Assembly (NCBI GenBank): GCA_046595995.1
Contig: JBKJNB010000016.1
Span: 1 to 27,386, forward strand
Reading direction: 5' to 3'
DNA length: 27,386 nucleotides
DNA from: JAWXBR01 sp046595995
Lineage (GTDB): Bacteria; Bacteroidota; Ignavibacteria; Kapaibacteriales; Kapaibacteriaceae
Positions 1-6,605 of this stretch are shown here, in pieces. Numbering within the stretch: position 1 is the first letter of the stretch; every line of letters starts with the position of its first letter. Position numbers and translations under genes: made by a program. Under the pieces are notes generated by a model that ran no database searches, had not been told where the DNA came from, and saw only the letters and a list, made by a program, of their open reading frames with translations.

Positions 1-267
1 CAGCCGAGCGACGCGGTGTTCAATAATGACAGCACAAGTCGGGCCATCTACAGCGGGGACATTCCACAACGGAATTCGCTCGCCTTTGGCATCACCGGTG
101 GCTTGCGCTACGAAGTACCCGTGCCGAATAGCGATTGGTCAGTTGCCCCGGAACTGTTCTACACCCTTGCACTTACCAATCTCCAGCAATCGCAGGCATG
201 GAAGATGAACGCCGTCCGCCTGGGCCTGTCTGTTCAGTACAGCTTCTGGATTACCCCACTGCCGTAA
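1..267 (+). CDS. C-terminal end of an outer-membrane beta-barrel protein (partial)
   Basis: The frame is open from the first base of the window and ends at a TAA, so only the last 88 residues are present. They show alternating hydrophobic/polar strands: a Gly-rich strand followed by one reading LRYEVPVP, a strand around APELFYTLALTNL, and a final strand LGLSVQYSF. This pattern is typical of porin-like or PorT-like barrels in Bacteroidota. The penultimate strand ends in an aromatic residue, as expected for BAM substrates, although a short WITPLP tail follows it. The hairpin at 364-398 lies downstream and probably terminates this gene. The specific family cannot be named from this fragment; the barrel assignment is inferred from strand pattern only. 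Confidence 0.6.
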   Translation, partial: QPSDAVFNNDSTSRAIYSGDIPQRNSLAFGITGGLRYEVPVPNSDWSVAPELFYTLALTNLQQSQAWKMNAVRLGLSVQYSFWITPLP

Positions 268-363
268 CAATGGACTACCCCACTTCTATACACTTGCATT
301 AACCCGTTGCTGTAGCACTTGTCTCGAGAACAGTGCAACCCAGCAGCGAAGTTGATAAACGAT

Positions 364-401
364 CGTCCGTGGTGCCCCAAGGTGCCACGGACGATTTTGT
401 T
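364..401 (+). terminator. Rho-independent terminator after the barrel gene
   Basis: A 13-bp stem (left arm 364-376, right arm 381-393, two G-T wobbles near the loop) closes a CCAA tetraloop and is followed by ATTTTGTTT on the plus strand. The outer nine base pairs are perfect. It lies about 100 bp after the stop of the upstream barrel gene. The minus-strand side has a weaker T-tract, so the main direction is probably plus, though it could also stop read-through from the minus-strand pseudogene ending at 427. Confidence 0.7.
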
Positions 402-426
402 TCGTTGTTACGTGAGAGACTGTCCG

Positions 427-1573
427 CTACCTTACTACTATTAGTCGTCGCGATTCAACGGCGCAGGCGACTCGCAGGCAATAGTTGTATGCGCCAACAT
501 GCACGTTCCGTGTGTCGAACAATACTTCGTGTGTACCGAGCTGTAGAAACTCGTTCACGAGCACCGCAATGGTGCCGCCCAGCGCATCCGTAACATCGAT
601 TACGACATGACCAGGTTGTGTGAGATCGAAACGAATGGTCGTTCGATCGGAGGCAGGGTTCGGCACGTTTTGTCGAAGTTCAGCTTGTCTGTTCGTTGCT
701 TTGTTTACAATAGTTCGTACCGATGAAATGACTCCACACGTCGTCGTACGGAGTACTGCACCGTCGTCGCCAACTATCGTACCATTGTCCTCGCTCGCAA
801 AAGAAACAGCCCACAGCGCACTCTCGGTGTTGCTTTGCTGCGAAGACCATGTAGCGCCACCATTGGTGGTACGCAGTACGGTGCCGCCATTGCCGACTGC
901 AGTACCCGTGTTGTCATCAATGAACGAAACGCCGAAGAGCCATGCGTCAGAGCCCCCTGACTGCACCATCCAGACTTCACCACCATTCGTTGTACGAAGG
1001 ATGGTTCCCGCCTCACCTACGATAGTGCCGATGTTAGCACTCGCAAATGAGACAGCGAATAAATCGTGCTGTGTATTGCACGGCGTACAAGCGTTTGCGT
1101 CTCACGCTGTCTGTGGCTGTCCAATTCGAACCCGCATCTGTTGTGCGAAGTATTGCGCCCGCTTCGCCGACGGCAATGCCGGTGTTGTCGCCGGTAAAAC
1201 GTACAGCGTACAGATTTTTGCCAAAGCCACTTGCCTGGTTGATTCACGTTGTACCACCATCCGTGGTTCGACGAATACTTCCACTTTCACCGACAACTGT
1301 TCCTTTGAGCGGGCTCGTACAATTCACACCGTACAAATCGTCGGTAGTTGCAGTGTTTATAATATTTCACAATGCACCGACGTTGGTTGTGCGGAGCATA
1401 CTTCCATCTTCACCCACAATCGCGCCGACCTGTGTGTCGCTTCGAACGAACTGTACACCCCAGAGACTCGTGCCGGCGGGGATTGGGTGTTGCACGAGCC
1501 TGCCTTGCTGTGCGAGTGAACTGCATATACTAAAGCACACGAGAACAACTGTCAGAATGATGAATCAATTCAC
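427..1573 (-). pseudogene. Broken YCF48-repeat T9SS cargo protein
   Basis: Reading from a GTG at 1573 gives a signal peptide (VVLVCFSICSSLAQQ) and then six repeats of the YCF48/BNR beta-propeller type, each with a core such as VGEDGSMLRTT or VGNGGTVLRTT followed by GxxW. The chain ends in a T9SS type A sorting domain (NVPNPASDRTTIRFDL to RRLIVVR). The reading is interrupted by TGA codons at 1565-1567, 1367-1369 and 1244-1246. The last two fall exactly on the Trp of the RTTxxGxxW motif. Near 1070-1090 the frame changes between two repeats, as if an out-of-frame repeat deletion had occurred. Only the last part (from about 1080 to 427) is an uninterrupted frame. YCF48 repeats are known from photosystem II assembly factors, but secreted bacterial versions are common and mostly uncharacterised. 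Probably a dead gene; the start codon is uncertain. Confidence 0.8.
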
Positions 1574-1614
1574 GATGGCTCCGGTATTTGTTTCACGATT
1601 GCAATAACACTGCC

Positions 1615-1720
1615 GTTGCGAATGCCGTTGCGGATGCGGATGCGGATGCGAGTGCGGATGCGGATGCGGATGCGGATGCGGATGCGGATGCGGATGCGGA
1701 TGCGGATGCGGATGCGGATG
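1615..1720. repeat. GATGCG hexanucleotide tandem array
   Basis: From 1633 the unit GATGCG is repeated three times, then one variant (AGTGCG, 1651-1656), then ten more perfect copies and a partial one ending at 1720. Three degenerate units (GTTGCG, AATGCC, GTTGCG) precede it at 1615-1632. No convincing coding frame spans the array. It lies about 40 bp upstream of the putative start of the minus-strand YCF48 pseudogene and just past the 3' end of vapC. It would therefore sit in the promoter region of the pseudogene. The purity of the array suggests recent or ongoing slippage. Confidence 0.95.
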
Positions 1721-1747
1721 TTAATCTTTAGATTTTCATGCACAATT

Positions 1748-2116
1748 CTACACTTTGAACGCTCTGCCCTGCTCGGTCGCGACCGTCTTTAGCACAGCAT
1801 CTCGCGTGAAAAGGACCGCACCGGAATCGATAGCTAGTGATGCCAGCAAATGAGCATCGACATAGCCAAGTTCACGTCCCATCAGGGCGTGACGCTCAAT
1901 AAAGAACATGACCTCATCGTGCATTGCAGTTCGTGCCTGAGGCAAACTTTTCAGAAGCGAAAGCAAACCCTGCCGATTTCGGAATGTGCCACAGGCAAGT
2001 TCACCTATTACAAAGGGATGCATTAGAACACGCCCCTCCTGTAGGAGCAATTCGAGCTGTTTTTCACCCCGATTCAAATGCCCTATCCAAACGTTGGTAT
2101 CAACGAGCACCATCAT
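1748..2116 (-). CDS. vapC: VapC-family PIN-domain toxin ribonuclease
   Basis: A 122-residue single PIN domain, the usual length for VapC. The four acidic residues expected to hold Mg2+ are in place: D6 in VDTNVW, E39 in VIGELACG, D87 in GYVDAHLL and D106 in LFTRDAVL. VapC toxins are Mg-dependent endoribonucleases that cut tRNA or rRNA and are held inactive by their VapB partner. The ATG overlaps the TGA of the upstream antitoxin gene (ATGA at 2116-2113), so translation is coupled. A second in-frame ATG directly follows the first. Everything catalytic appears intact, so the pair is probably functional. Confidence 0.92.
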   Translation of the reverse strand: MMVLVDTNVWIGHLNRGEKQLELLLQEGRVLMHPFVIGELACGTFRNRQGLLSLLKSLPQARTAMHDEVMFFIERHALMGRELGYVDAHLLASLAIDSGAVLFTRDAVLKTVATEQGRAFKV

Positions 2117-2307
2117 TGCTCTGAACGACGACGTGACACCAGTTCAAGCTGCGGCTCACTGCCCCCAAGTTTTGCGAGACGTCTAGCAGACTCTCTCTCG
2201 ATCAGTGCTTTCAGGCTCTCCCGAATAACCGCGGTTCTTTCGTGCAAACCACTGAGTTCGGTAGCCTTGGCCAAAAGGGCATCGTCTATAACAATTGTAG
2301 TTCTCAT
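2113..2307 (-). CDS. vapB: VapB-family antitoxin, ribbon-helix-helix DNA binding
   Basis: A 64-residue protein beginning MRTTIVIDDALLAKATEL, a strand followed by two helices (HERTAVIRESLKALIERES), as in VapB/RHH antitoxins that regulate their own operon. The C-terminal part is basic and charged (SARRLAKL, VSRRRSEQ) and is expected to wrap around the toxin. The stop codon overlaps the toxin start. A perfect palindrome 20 bp upstream of the start is a likely operator for this protein. The family assignment rests on size, N-terminal pattern and pairing with a PIN-domain gene. Confidence 0.88.
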   Translation of the reverse strand: MRTTIVIDDALLAKATELSGLHERTAVIRESLKALIERESARRLAKLGGSEPQLELVSRRRSEQ

Positions 2308-2326
2308 GATTAGCGCTGCTGATTGT

Positions 2327-2347
2327 TGATGCCTAACATAGGCATCA
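2327..2347 (-). promoter_or_regulatory. Palindromic operator of the vapBC operon
   Basis: Two perfect 9-bp arms (TGATGCCTA and TAGGCATCA) are separated by ACA. The site is 20 bp upstream of the vapB ATG. On the minus strand its centre reads TATGTT, which could be a -10 box, with TTGTAG about 18 bp upstream as a possible -35. Binding of the antitoxin here would block transcription, the usual conditional autoregulation of type II toxin-antitoxin operons. The palindrome is seen; the binding is inferred. Confidence 0.7.
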
Positions 2348-2416
2348 TTCGATGATAACTACAACATCTTTCTGTCTAACGGAAAAGTGGGAGTGGTGGA
2401 TTCCCTTACGTGTAGC

Positions 2417-4180
2417 TTATGGCGAGGTAACCGTGACGTAGCATCTGTCCCCAATTTTCATGATGTACAATCCCGCAGGTTTTGAGGCGCCAACTACCCT
2501 TCGACCTAACATGTCAAAAGCCTCAATGCTGTCATGACCGGTGCGTTCGTAACCGGCACGTTCGTAATCGGTGCGTTCGTAATCGGTGTCTTCAACGTCG
2601 GTGCTGGCAGGCTTCGTCAATTCTTGTATCGCACGCATTTTGTAATTGCGATGGGGCTTCGAGGGGTCATCGGTGATTCCCCAACAACCGTAGCGGTTAT
2701 ACCCAGACACCAGCGTAAAGTACATGGCGAGTCCGCCCTGTAGATCTTGCCATCCCTGACGATAATTATGTTTAGTAACGTCAGCCATGCGTCCCGTACG
2801 GTGTGCACTGATCTGTGCACTGAGGTTGGTCGTTCCCCCGCCGGCGGGTACGTGCGGACCCCCTTCGTACGAAGTACAGCCCCCTGGCAAGTCCCATAGA
2901 TTTGCCTTATCAATGTGTGCCTTACGATAGGTTGCTGCTTGCGTGTTTGCTATCTGATTGTTGATGTCTGCAATCATGCCCTCGTTAATGGCAAGCGGAT
3001 CGGGGTTATCGGCGCGCGTCGAGCCAAAGTACAAGGCCGTGCTGGTTGCATAGATGTGATTCTTTGGAGCGCCAAACGTTCGGTCTATGTAACGAAGGTG
3101 ATTATCACTTCGTCCGTGATACCCATGCTGCCCGGCCAGCACAACGCGCACCCGATTGTTGATAGCGTCAGCACCAAATACTGTTGCAAACCACTGCGAG
3201 AGCTGCACAGTGCGATGTGCATAATTGTCATCGAACGTTATGCCGCGTGCCGCGGCTGCGGCCGCGTTGTAGGGTCCGTGTGTAAGCTGCGTCGGACTCC
3301 ACACTTCGTTACTGTTTTCGACGTAGATGTTTATCGATGGATTGAGTGAATCCTTGAGCATTTGCGCGAGACTCGTAACGTAAGCAGAATCACACGACAT
3401 GTGCACACAAATCCAGATGTCCTTGTTCAGTGTATTCGCAAGGGTTACAATGTGATCCCAGCACCACGCTTCGCCCGTTCCCTGCTGTCCGGCATGCGAC
3501 GTCTGCGACGCATACGTGGCGCGTTTCCGATTCTCCCACTGTCGCGTTATGGGGAACACGGGCTCACCGCTCCAGATGTTCTGCACATTGTAATACCTAT
3601 AACAGGTGAAGTCCGCAGACTTACACAGATCAACGTACACGTCGGTAAAGACCTGCGTGCTAAATCGATCGTAACCCGGACGATTAACAACTAGGTTAGT
3701 AATGCCTGTGCCGACGGCATCGCTGGCAGTTCGCTGCGTTGCGGAGAATTGCAGAATAACAAGCGCATGATTTGCTGCATTCGCGGCACCAACAACCAGA
3801 TCGAACACCGATGTATTCGTAGTTGCATCATACGACATGTTTTCAACCGATACGGCAGTGCCTTGCGCCACAATTGTGGCGCGCCCCTTAAAGTGAGCTA
3901 AGTATCGTCCGCTATAATCCACACGGTATTGCTCGGGGTCATCGATGGCCTGCGTCCATTCGGCGACCGGCCGCCCATCAAACGACACCAGCGAGAAGTC
4001 GCTTTGTGGCCATCCATTTGCATCCCACATCGTGACGCCGATAAAACGGCTCGTGTGTTTCATGACGTCCACAAACGCCCCCCGCTCATCGAGATTTACT
4101 CCAAGGTTTACCGGGGGCTGCGCTAGCGAAGGGAGCAGAGCGCAAATGGTGAGTAAACCGATGAGTAGGAGGCTGTGCAT
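2417..4180 (-). CDS. Secreted glycosidase-like protein with T9SS tail
   Basis: A 587-residue protein with a signal peptide (LLLIGLLTICALLPSLAQ). The middle part has TIM-barrel-like features: DANGWPQSDF near residue 53, a Trp-rich stretch, and IYVENSNEVW at 285-294. The Asn-Glu at 291-292 resembles the acid/base motif of clan A glycosidases. Related proteins with an EYSNEVWN-type motif occur in Planctomycetes and FCB bacteria, annotated as cellulose-binding or glycosidase-like. Residues of about 531-551 form a linker built of TDYER-like pentapeptides from a 15-bp minisatellite. The last 36 residues (IEAFDMLGRRVV to VTSP) match the end of a T9SS type A sorting domain, but the usual PNP strand at its beginning is missing. 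It follows the lipoprotein gene by 11 bp, probably in one operon. Hydrolase activity and substrate are not shown by the sequence. Confidence 0.65.
   Translation of the reverse strand: MHSLLLIGLLTICALLPSLAQPPVNLGVNLDERGAFVDVMKHTSRFIGVTMWDANGWPQSDFSLVSFDGRPVAEWTQAIDDPEQYRVDYSGRYLAHFKGRATIVAQGTAVSVENMSYDATTNTSVFDLVVGAANAANHALVILQFSATQRTASDAVGTGITNLVVNRPGYDRFSTQVFTDVYVDLCKSADFTCYRYYNVQNIWSGEPVFPITRQWENRKRATYASQTSHAGQQGTGEAWCWDHIVTLANTLNKDIWICVHMSCDSAYVTSLAQMLKDSLNPSINIYVENSNEVWSPTQLTHGPYNAAAAAARGITFDDNYAHRTVQLSQWFATVFGADAINNRVRVVLAGQHGYHGRSDNHLRYIDRTFGAPKNHIYATSTALYFGSTRADNPDPLAINEGMIADINNQIANTQAATYRKAHIDKANLWDLPGGCTSYEGGPHVPAGGGTTNLSAQISAHRTGRMADVTKHNYRQGWQDLQGGLAMYFTLVSGYNRYGCWGITDDPSKPHRNYKMRAIQELTKPASTDVEDTDYERTDYERAGYERTGHDSIEAFDMLGRRVVGASKPAGLYIMKIGDRCYVTVTSP
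2533..2592. repeat. 15-bp minisatellite inside the glycosidase-like gene
   Basis: Four units of 15 bp, with typical copy CGTAATCGGTGCGTT on the plus strand, at 2533-2547, 2548-2562, 2563-2577 and 2578-2592. Copies two to four differ by only a few bases. On the coding strand they give Glu/Arg/Thr/Asp/Tyr pentapeptides. Because the unit is a multiple of three, copy-number changes would lengthen or shorten the linker without breaking the frame. Confidence 0.9.
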
Positions 4181-4191
4181 AGCTCGAGTAC

Positions 4192-4902
4192 TTACTTCAG
4201 GACGTAACTGATGAGTACACTCATCGAACCTTCCGACTTGTCACCGGTGCCAGGGATGGTAGTAGACGGTTGATCAACTTTTACAATATATCCAAGTGAC
4301 GGCGCAAAGTAGAAGAACGAATCCATGGCATTCTCTTCCGAAATGCCGGCAGTTGTGATTTTGGTTTTCAGCGACTGCTTAATCTTTACGGCGCTGATTG
4401 ACTGACCTGAAACAGTCAGCGTTTCTGTACCAACATATGAATTCTCTGCTGTTATTTTCGTTTGCATGGTTACACCAAAGAACGAAACCGTCGTATCGGC
4501 AAGTACCATGGAAACGGTTGTTTTGGAGCTTATCGGAAAGTTCAGCCAAGGGAGCGTGCTCGAGAATACCGGGAAGTACACAGCTATGTCACCATTCGAT
4601 TCGTAGCTGATGTATGCGGTACTCGTGTCACGCGTCGACGTGATAGACAACTCCGACACATTACTTTTTCCTTGAAACGAGATCCCCGTTCTTAACACCG
4701 TGTGCACCGTGGTGTCGCGCGACTCCGGAATCATCGCACCAGACGCTGTATCGGTGTCGTAATCATCGAATGTAAACGTACTTCCCGTTTTCGCTTGCAC
4801 TACGGTAATGGTATCGGGGTTGACTGCTTCGTCACTGCATGACGCAAGAACGACCAACAGGGCGAGTAGAATTGCGGTGTGTTTTAGCATTGCGGTATTC
4901 AT
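4192..4902 (-). CDS. Lipoprotein of unknown function
   Basis: A 236-residue protein with a type II signal peptide. The hydrophobic stretch AILLALLVVLASC ends in a lipobox (LASC) with the acylated Cys at residue 22. If translation starts at the second Met (residue 5), the signal is of more usual length. The mature part is rich in Thr, Ser and short beta strands (TGSTFTFDDYDTDTASG, FFYFAPSLGYIVKVD), suggesting an all-beta domain facing the periplasm or cell surface. I do not recognise the family. It lies 11 bp upstream of the glycosidase-like gene and 50 bp downstream of the SPFH gene on the same strand, so the three are probably co-transcribed. Confidence 0.75.
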   Translation of the reverse strand: MNTAMLKHTAILLALLVVLASCSDEAVNPDTITVVQAKTGSTFTFDDYDTDTASGAMIPESRDTTVHTVLRTGISFQGKSNVSELSITSTRDTSTAYISYESNGDIAVYFPVFSSTLPWLNFPISSKTTVSMVLADTTVSFFGVTMQTKITAENSYVGTETLTVSGQSISAVKIKQSLKTKITTAGISEENAMDSFFYFAPSLGYIVKVDQPSTTIPGTGDKSEGSMSVLISYVLK

Positions 4903-4952
4903 TAGTTATGAGTGGAGTAATTGATCAACGTGCAATATCATCGCTGACATTG

Positions 4953-5804
4953 TTACTGATTGCCAAGGATCAACGGCATGCCATCTTTGTTTCCCACGAC
5001 AATGACTTTCGAGTTCGGAGATTTCGCGAGCTCGAGTGTTGCTTCAATGCCCTTCTCGCGCAAGATGAGTTCTGTTAGCGATGCACTAAGAATGCGGTTT
5101 GCGCGGGCTTTGCCTTCGGCATCGATGAGCTGACGTTCTGCTTCTTTCTGTGCCTTAGAGAGGCGGAACTCGTATTCGAGGGCTTCCTGTTCCTGCTTGA
5201 GTTTGTTTTCGATGGCTGTCTTGAGTGTTGCGGGCAACATGATGTCGCGTACGAGCACTTCGTTGAGTTGCACGTATTGTTTGTCGAGGATGCGCTTTGT
5301 TTCGATGAAGATTTCGTTTTGGATGACGTCGCGCTTTGAAGAGTAGATTTCTTCGGGCGTGTAGCGTCCGATGACACTGCGGGTGGCGGAGCGAATCGAC
5401 GGACGTACCACGCGATCGAGGTAGTCCTTGCCTTTTTCTTTATGCAGCTCCGGGAGCTTTGCGAATAGCGGTTGAAACCATCCTGACACGTCAACGGATA
5501 TCTCGAGTCCGTTCGATGACAGCACAGCCATCGATTCTTTGGCTTCCTGCTGACGCACTTCGTACACAACCATGTCATTCCATGGTGCTACGACGTGGAA
5601 GCCTTCGCCGAACGTGGTGTTCAAGTCGATTCCACCACTAAACGTCCGGAACAGCACCCCTGCCTGTCCGCCACGAATGGTAACCGACATATTCAAGATC
5701 ACAATGAGCACCACAACACCGAGCACACCGTACCCTATCAACCGCAGGACTCTTCTCGGGTTCACAGGTGGATTGACGTTTAAATACTTGTCGAATTCGG
5801 CCAT
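4953..5804 (-). CDS. Prohibitin-like SPFH/Band 7 membrane protein
   Basis: 283 residues from the ATG at 5804. I chose this start because AGGGGG lies about 7 bp upstream and the frame upstream of it has no family-like sequence. One transmembrane segment (residues about 19-40, GYGVLGVVVLIVILNM) follows a short N-terminus. It is followed by the SPFH domain (GGQAGVLFRTFSGG, GFHVVAPWND, VSGWFQP) and a charged coiled coil (KLKQEQEALEYEFRLSKAQ, then ERQLIDAEGKARANR). This layout matches prohibitins, which form ring- or cage-like membrane scaffolds, in bacteria often near the FtsH protease or in lipid microdomains. No protease gene is adjacent. Probably first gene of a minus-strand operon. Confidence 0.9.
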   Translation of the reverse strand: MAEFDKYLNVNPPVNPRRVLRLIGYGVLGVVVLIVILNMSVTIRGGQAGVLFRTFSGGIDLNTTFGEGFHVVAPWNDMVVYEVRQQEAKESMAVLSSNGLEISVDVSGWFQPLFAKLPELHKEKGKDYLDRVVRPSIRSATRSVIGRYTPEEIYSSKRDVIQNEIFIETKRILDKQYVQLNEVLVRDIMLPATLKTAIENKLKQEQEALEYEFRLSKAQKEAERQLIDAEGKARANRILSASLTELILREKGIEATLELAKSPNSKVIVVGNKDGMPLILGNQ

Positions 5805-5878
5805 GACGGTACCCCCTGAATGGTTGGAGACGGACAAGATACTAGGCAAAGGATGCTCTACAACATTCGTAGTTTTAG

Positions 5879-6338
5879 ATGCAAAGGATCACCGTCGACT
5901 TCCGTGCCTGTAACAATCTCTTCGCAATGCTACGAATCCTCGACCAACTTCTACCAACCGACGACTACTCAACCGTAGCACAACTCAACCACCACGCGTT
6001 TGTTCAGGCGCACGCTAGCGTGCTGTCTGCAGAGGCAATGCAACAGTGTTCGCTCGAGGCATCGATTGCATCGTGGAGTAAGTTCCCGAACCCCAACTGC
6101 AAGTATGGGTTTGCTTATGACGGCGCGATGCTTGTTGGCTTTACCGTTGTCACGCGTTGCCGCCTACCCGAGTACAACGAACACGGTGAGATGACATCGC
6201 TGTACGTACACGTCGATCACCATCACAAAGGCATCGGACGTGCACACCGGAGCGACTCCGATAACAACGATTCAACGTCCGATCTTTGGCGTTATCGCAG
6301 ATGTCGAAGTGTTGAGCTATGCAGTCGAACCGAACTGA
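5879..6338 (+). pseudogene. Internally deleted GNAT N-acetyltransferase
   Basis: The first frame (ATG 5879 or, more likely, ATG 5927) encodes the N-terminal half of a GNAT fold. It has YDGAMLVGFTVVTR, then EMTSLYVHVDHHHKGIGRA, with the acetyl-CoA binding motif HHKGIGR. Immediately after this motif the sequence stops resembling the family and the frame runs into low-quality residues up to 6358. Shifted by one base near 6245, another frame reads PITTIQRPIFGVIADVEVLSYAVEPN and stops at 6338, which resembles the C-terminal strand of GNAT enzymes. The alpha3/beta5 core between the two parts is missing. I therefore read it as a gene damaged by an internal deletion and frameshift. The substrate is unknown. 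Confidence 0.6.
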
Positions 6339-6420
6339 ATAGATATTCATCCAAGTGAACATACATTCGGCGTTACTTGATCTAGTGCGTCGTCATTGTG
6401 GTTTCTCGCCAAGTTTTTGT

Positions 6421-6603
6421 TTATTTCTGACTCTTCTGCAGTCCTTTGCGCTCGTGGATATCGGCCTGATTCAGACCACCGTAGAGACCGATGTAACCAT
6501 GACTTTGAAAAACGGCGCAATCGATCCGATACTGTTGAGAATTGAGCGAGATGTAACCAGCTGTCTCTACCGCTTCATGGCAGCTACTCCGTAGTTTGCA
6601 GCG
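6421..6603 (-). pseudogene. dinD: Fossil fragment of DNA-damage-inducible protein D (dinD)
   Basis: Between two plus-strand genes the minus strand has a 60-codon open stretch without an ATG. It contains VETAGYISLNSQQYRIDCAV followed by FQSHGYIGLYGGLNQ, ADIHERKGL and QKSQK, then a TAA. The motif (F-Q-x-H-G-Y-x-G-L-Y-G-G-x-x-x-x-x-I-H-x-R-K-G-L-x-K-S-Q-K) is characteristic of DinD, recalled from the E. coli protein. In intact DinD it continues into ILDHMGSTELAANLF, which is absent here. The N-terminal BRO/KilA-N-like part is also gone; a stop lies just upstream and the SulP gene begins there. What remains is about 20% of a normal DinD. The dinD symbol denotes the ancestry only. Confidence 0.8.
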
Positions 6604-6605
6604 TT

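Noticed and set aside
620..1519. Long plus-strand frame of 299 codons
   Set aside because: It is the mirror of the YCF48 repeats on the minus strand; its repetitive VVRSTAPSSPT pattern is a shadow.
1244..1567. Genetic code with TGA as Trp
   Set aside because: Other intact genes in the window end in TGA and use TGG for Trp; only this gene has internal TGA, and it also has a frame break.
1615..1720. CRISPR-like array or Asp-Ala repeat protein
   Set aside because: There are no spacers between units, and no start-bounded frame spans the array.
6355..6594. Plus-strand frame of 79 codons
   Set aside because: The opposite strand carries recognisable DinD sequence, so this frame is a shadow of the fossil.
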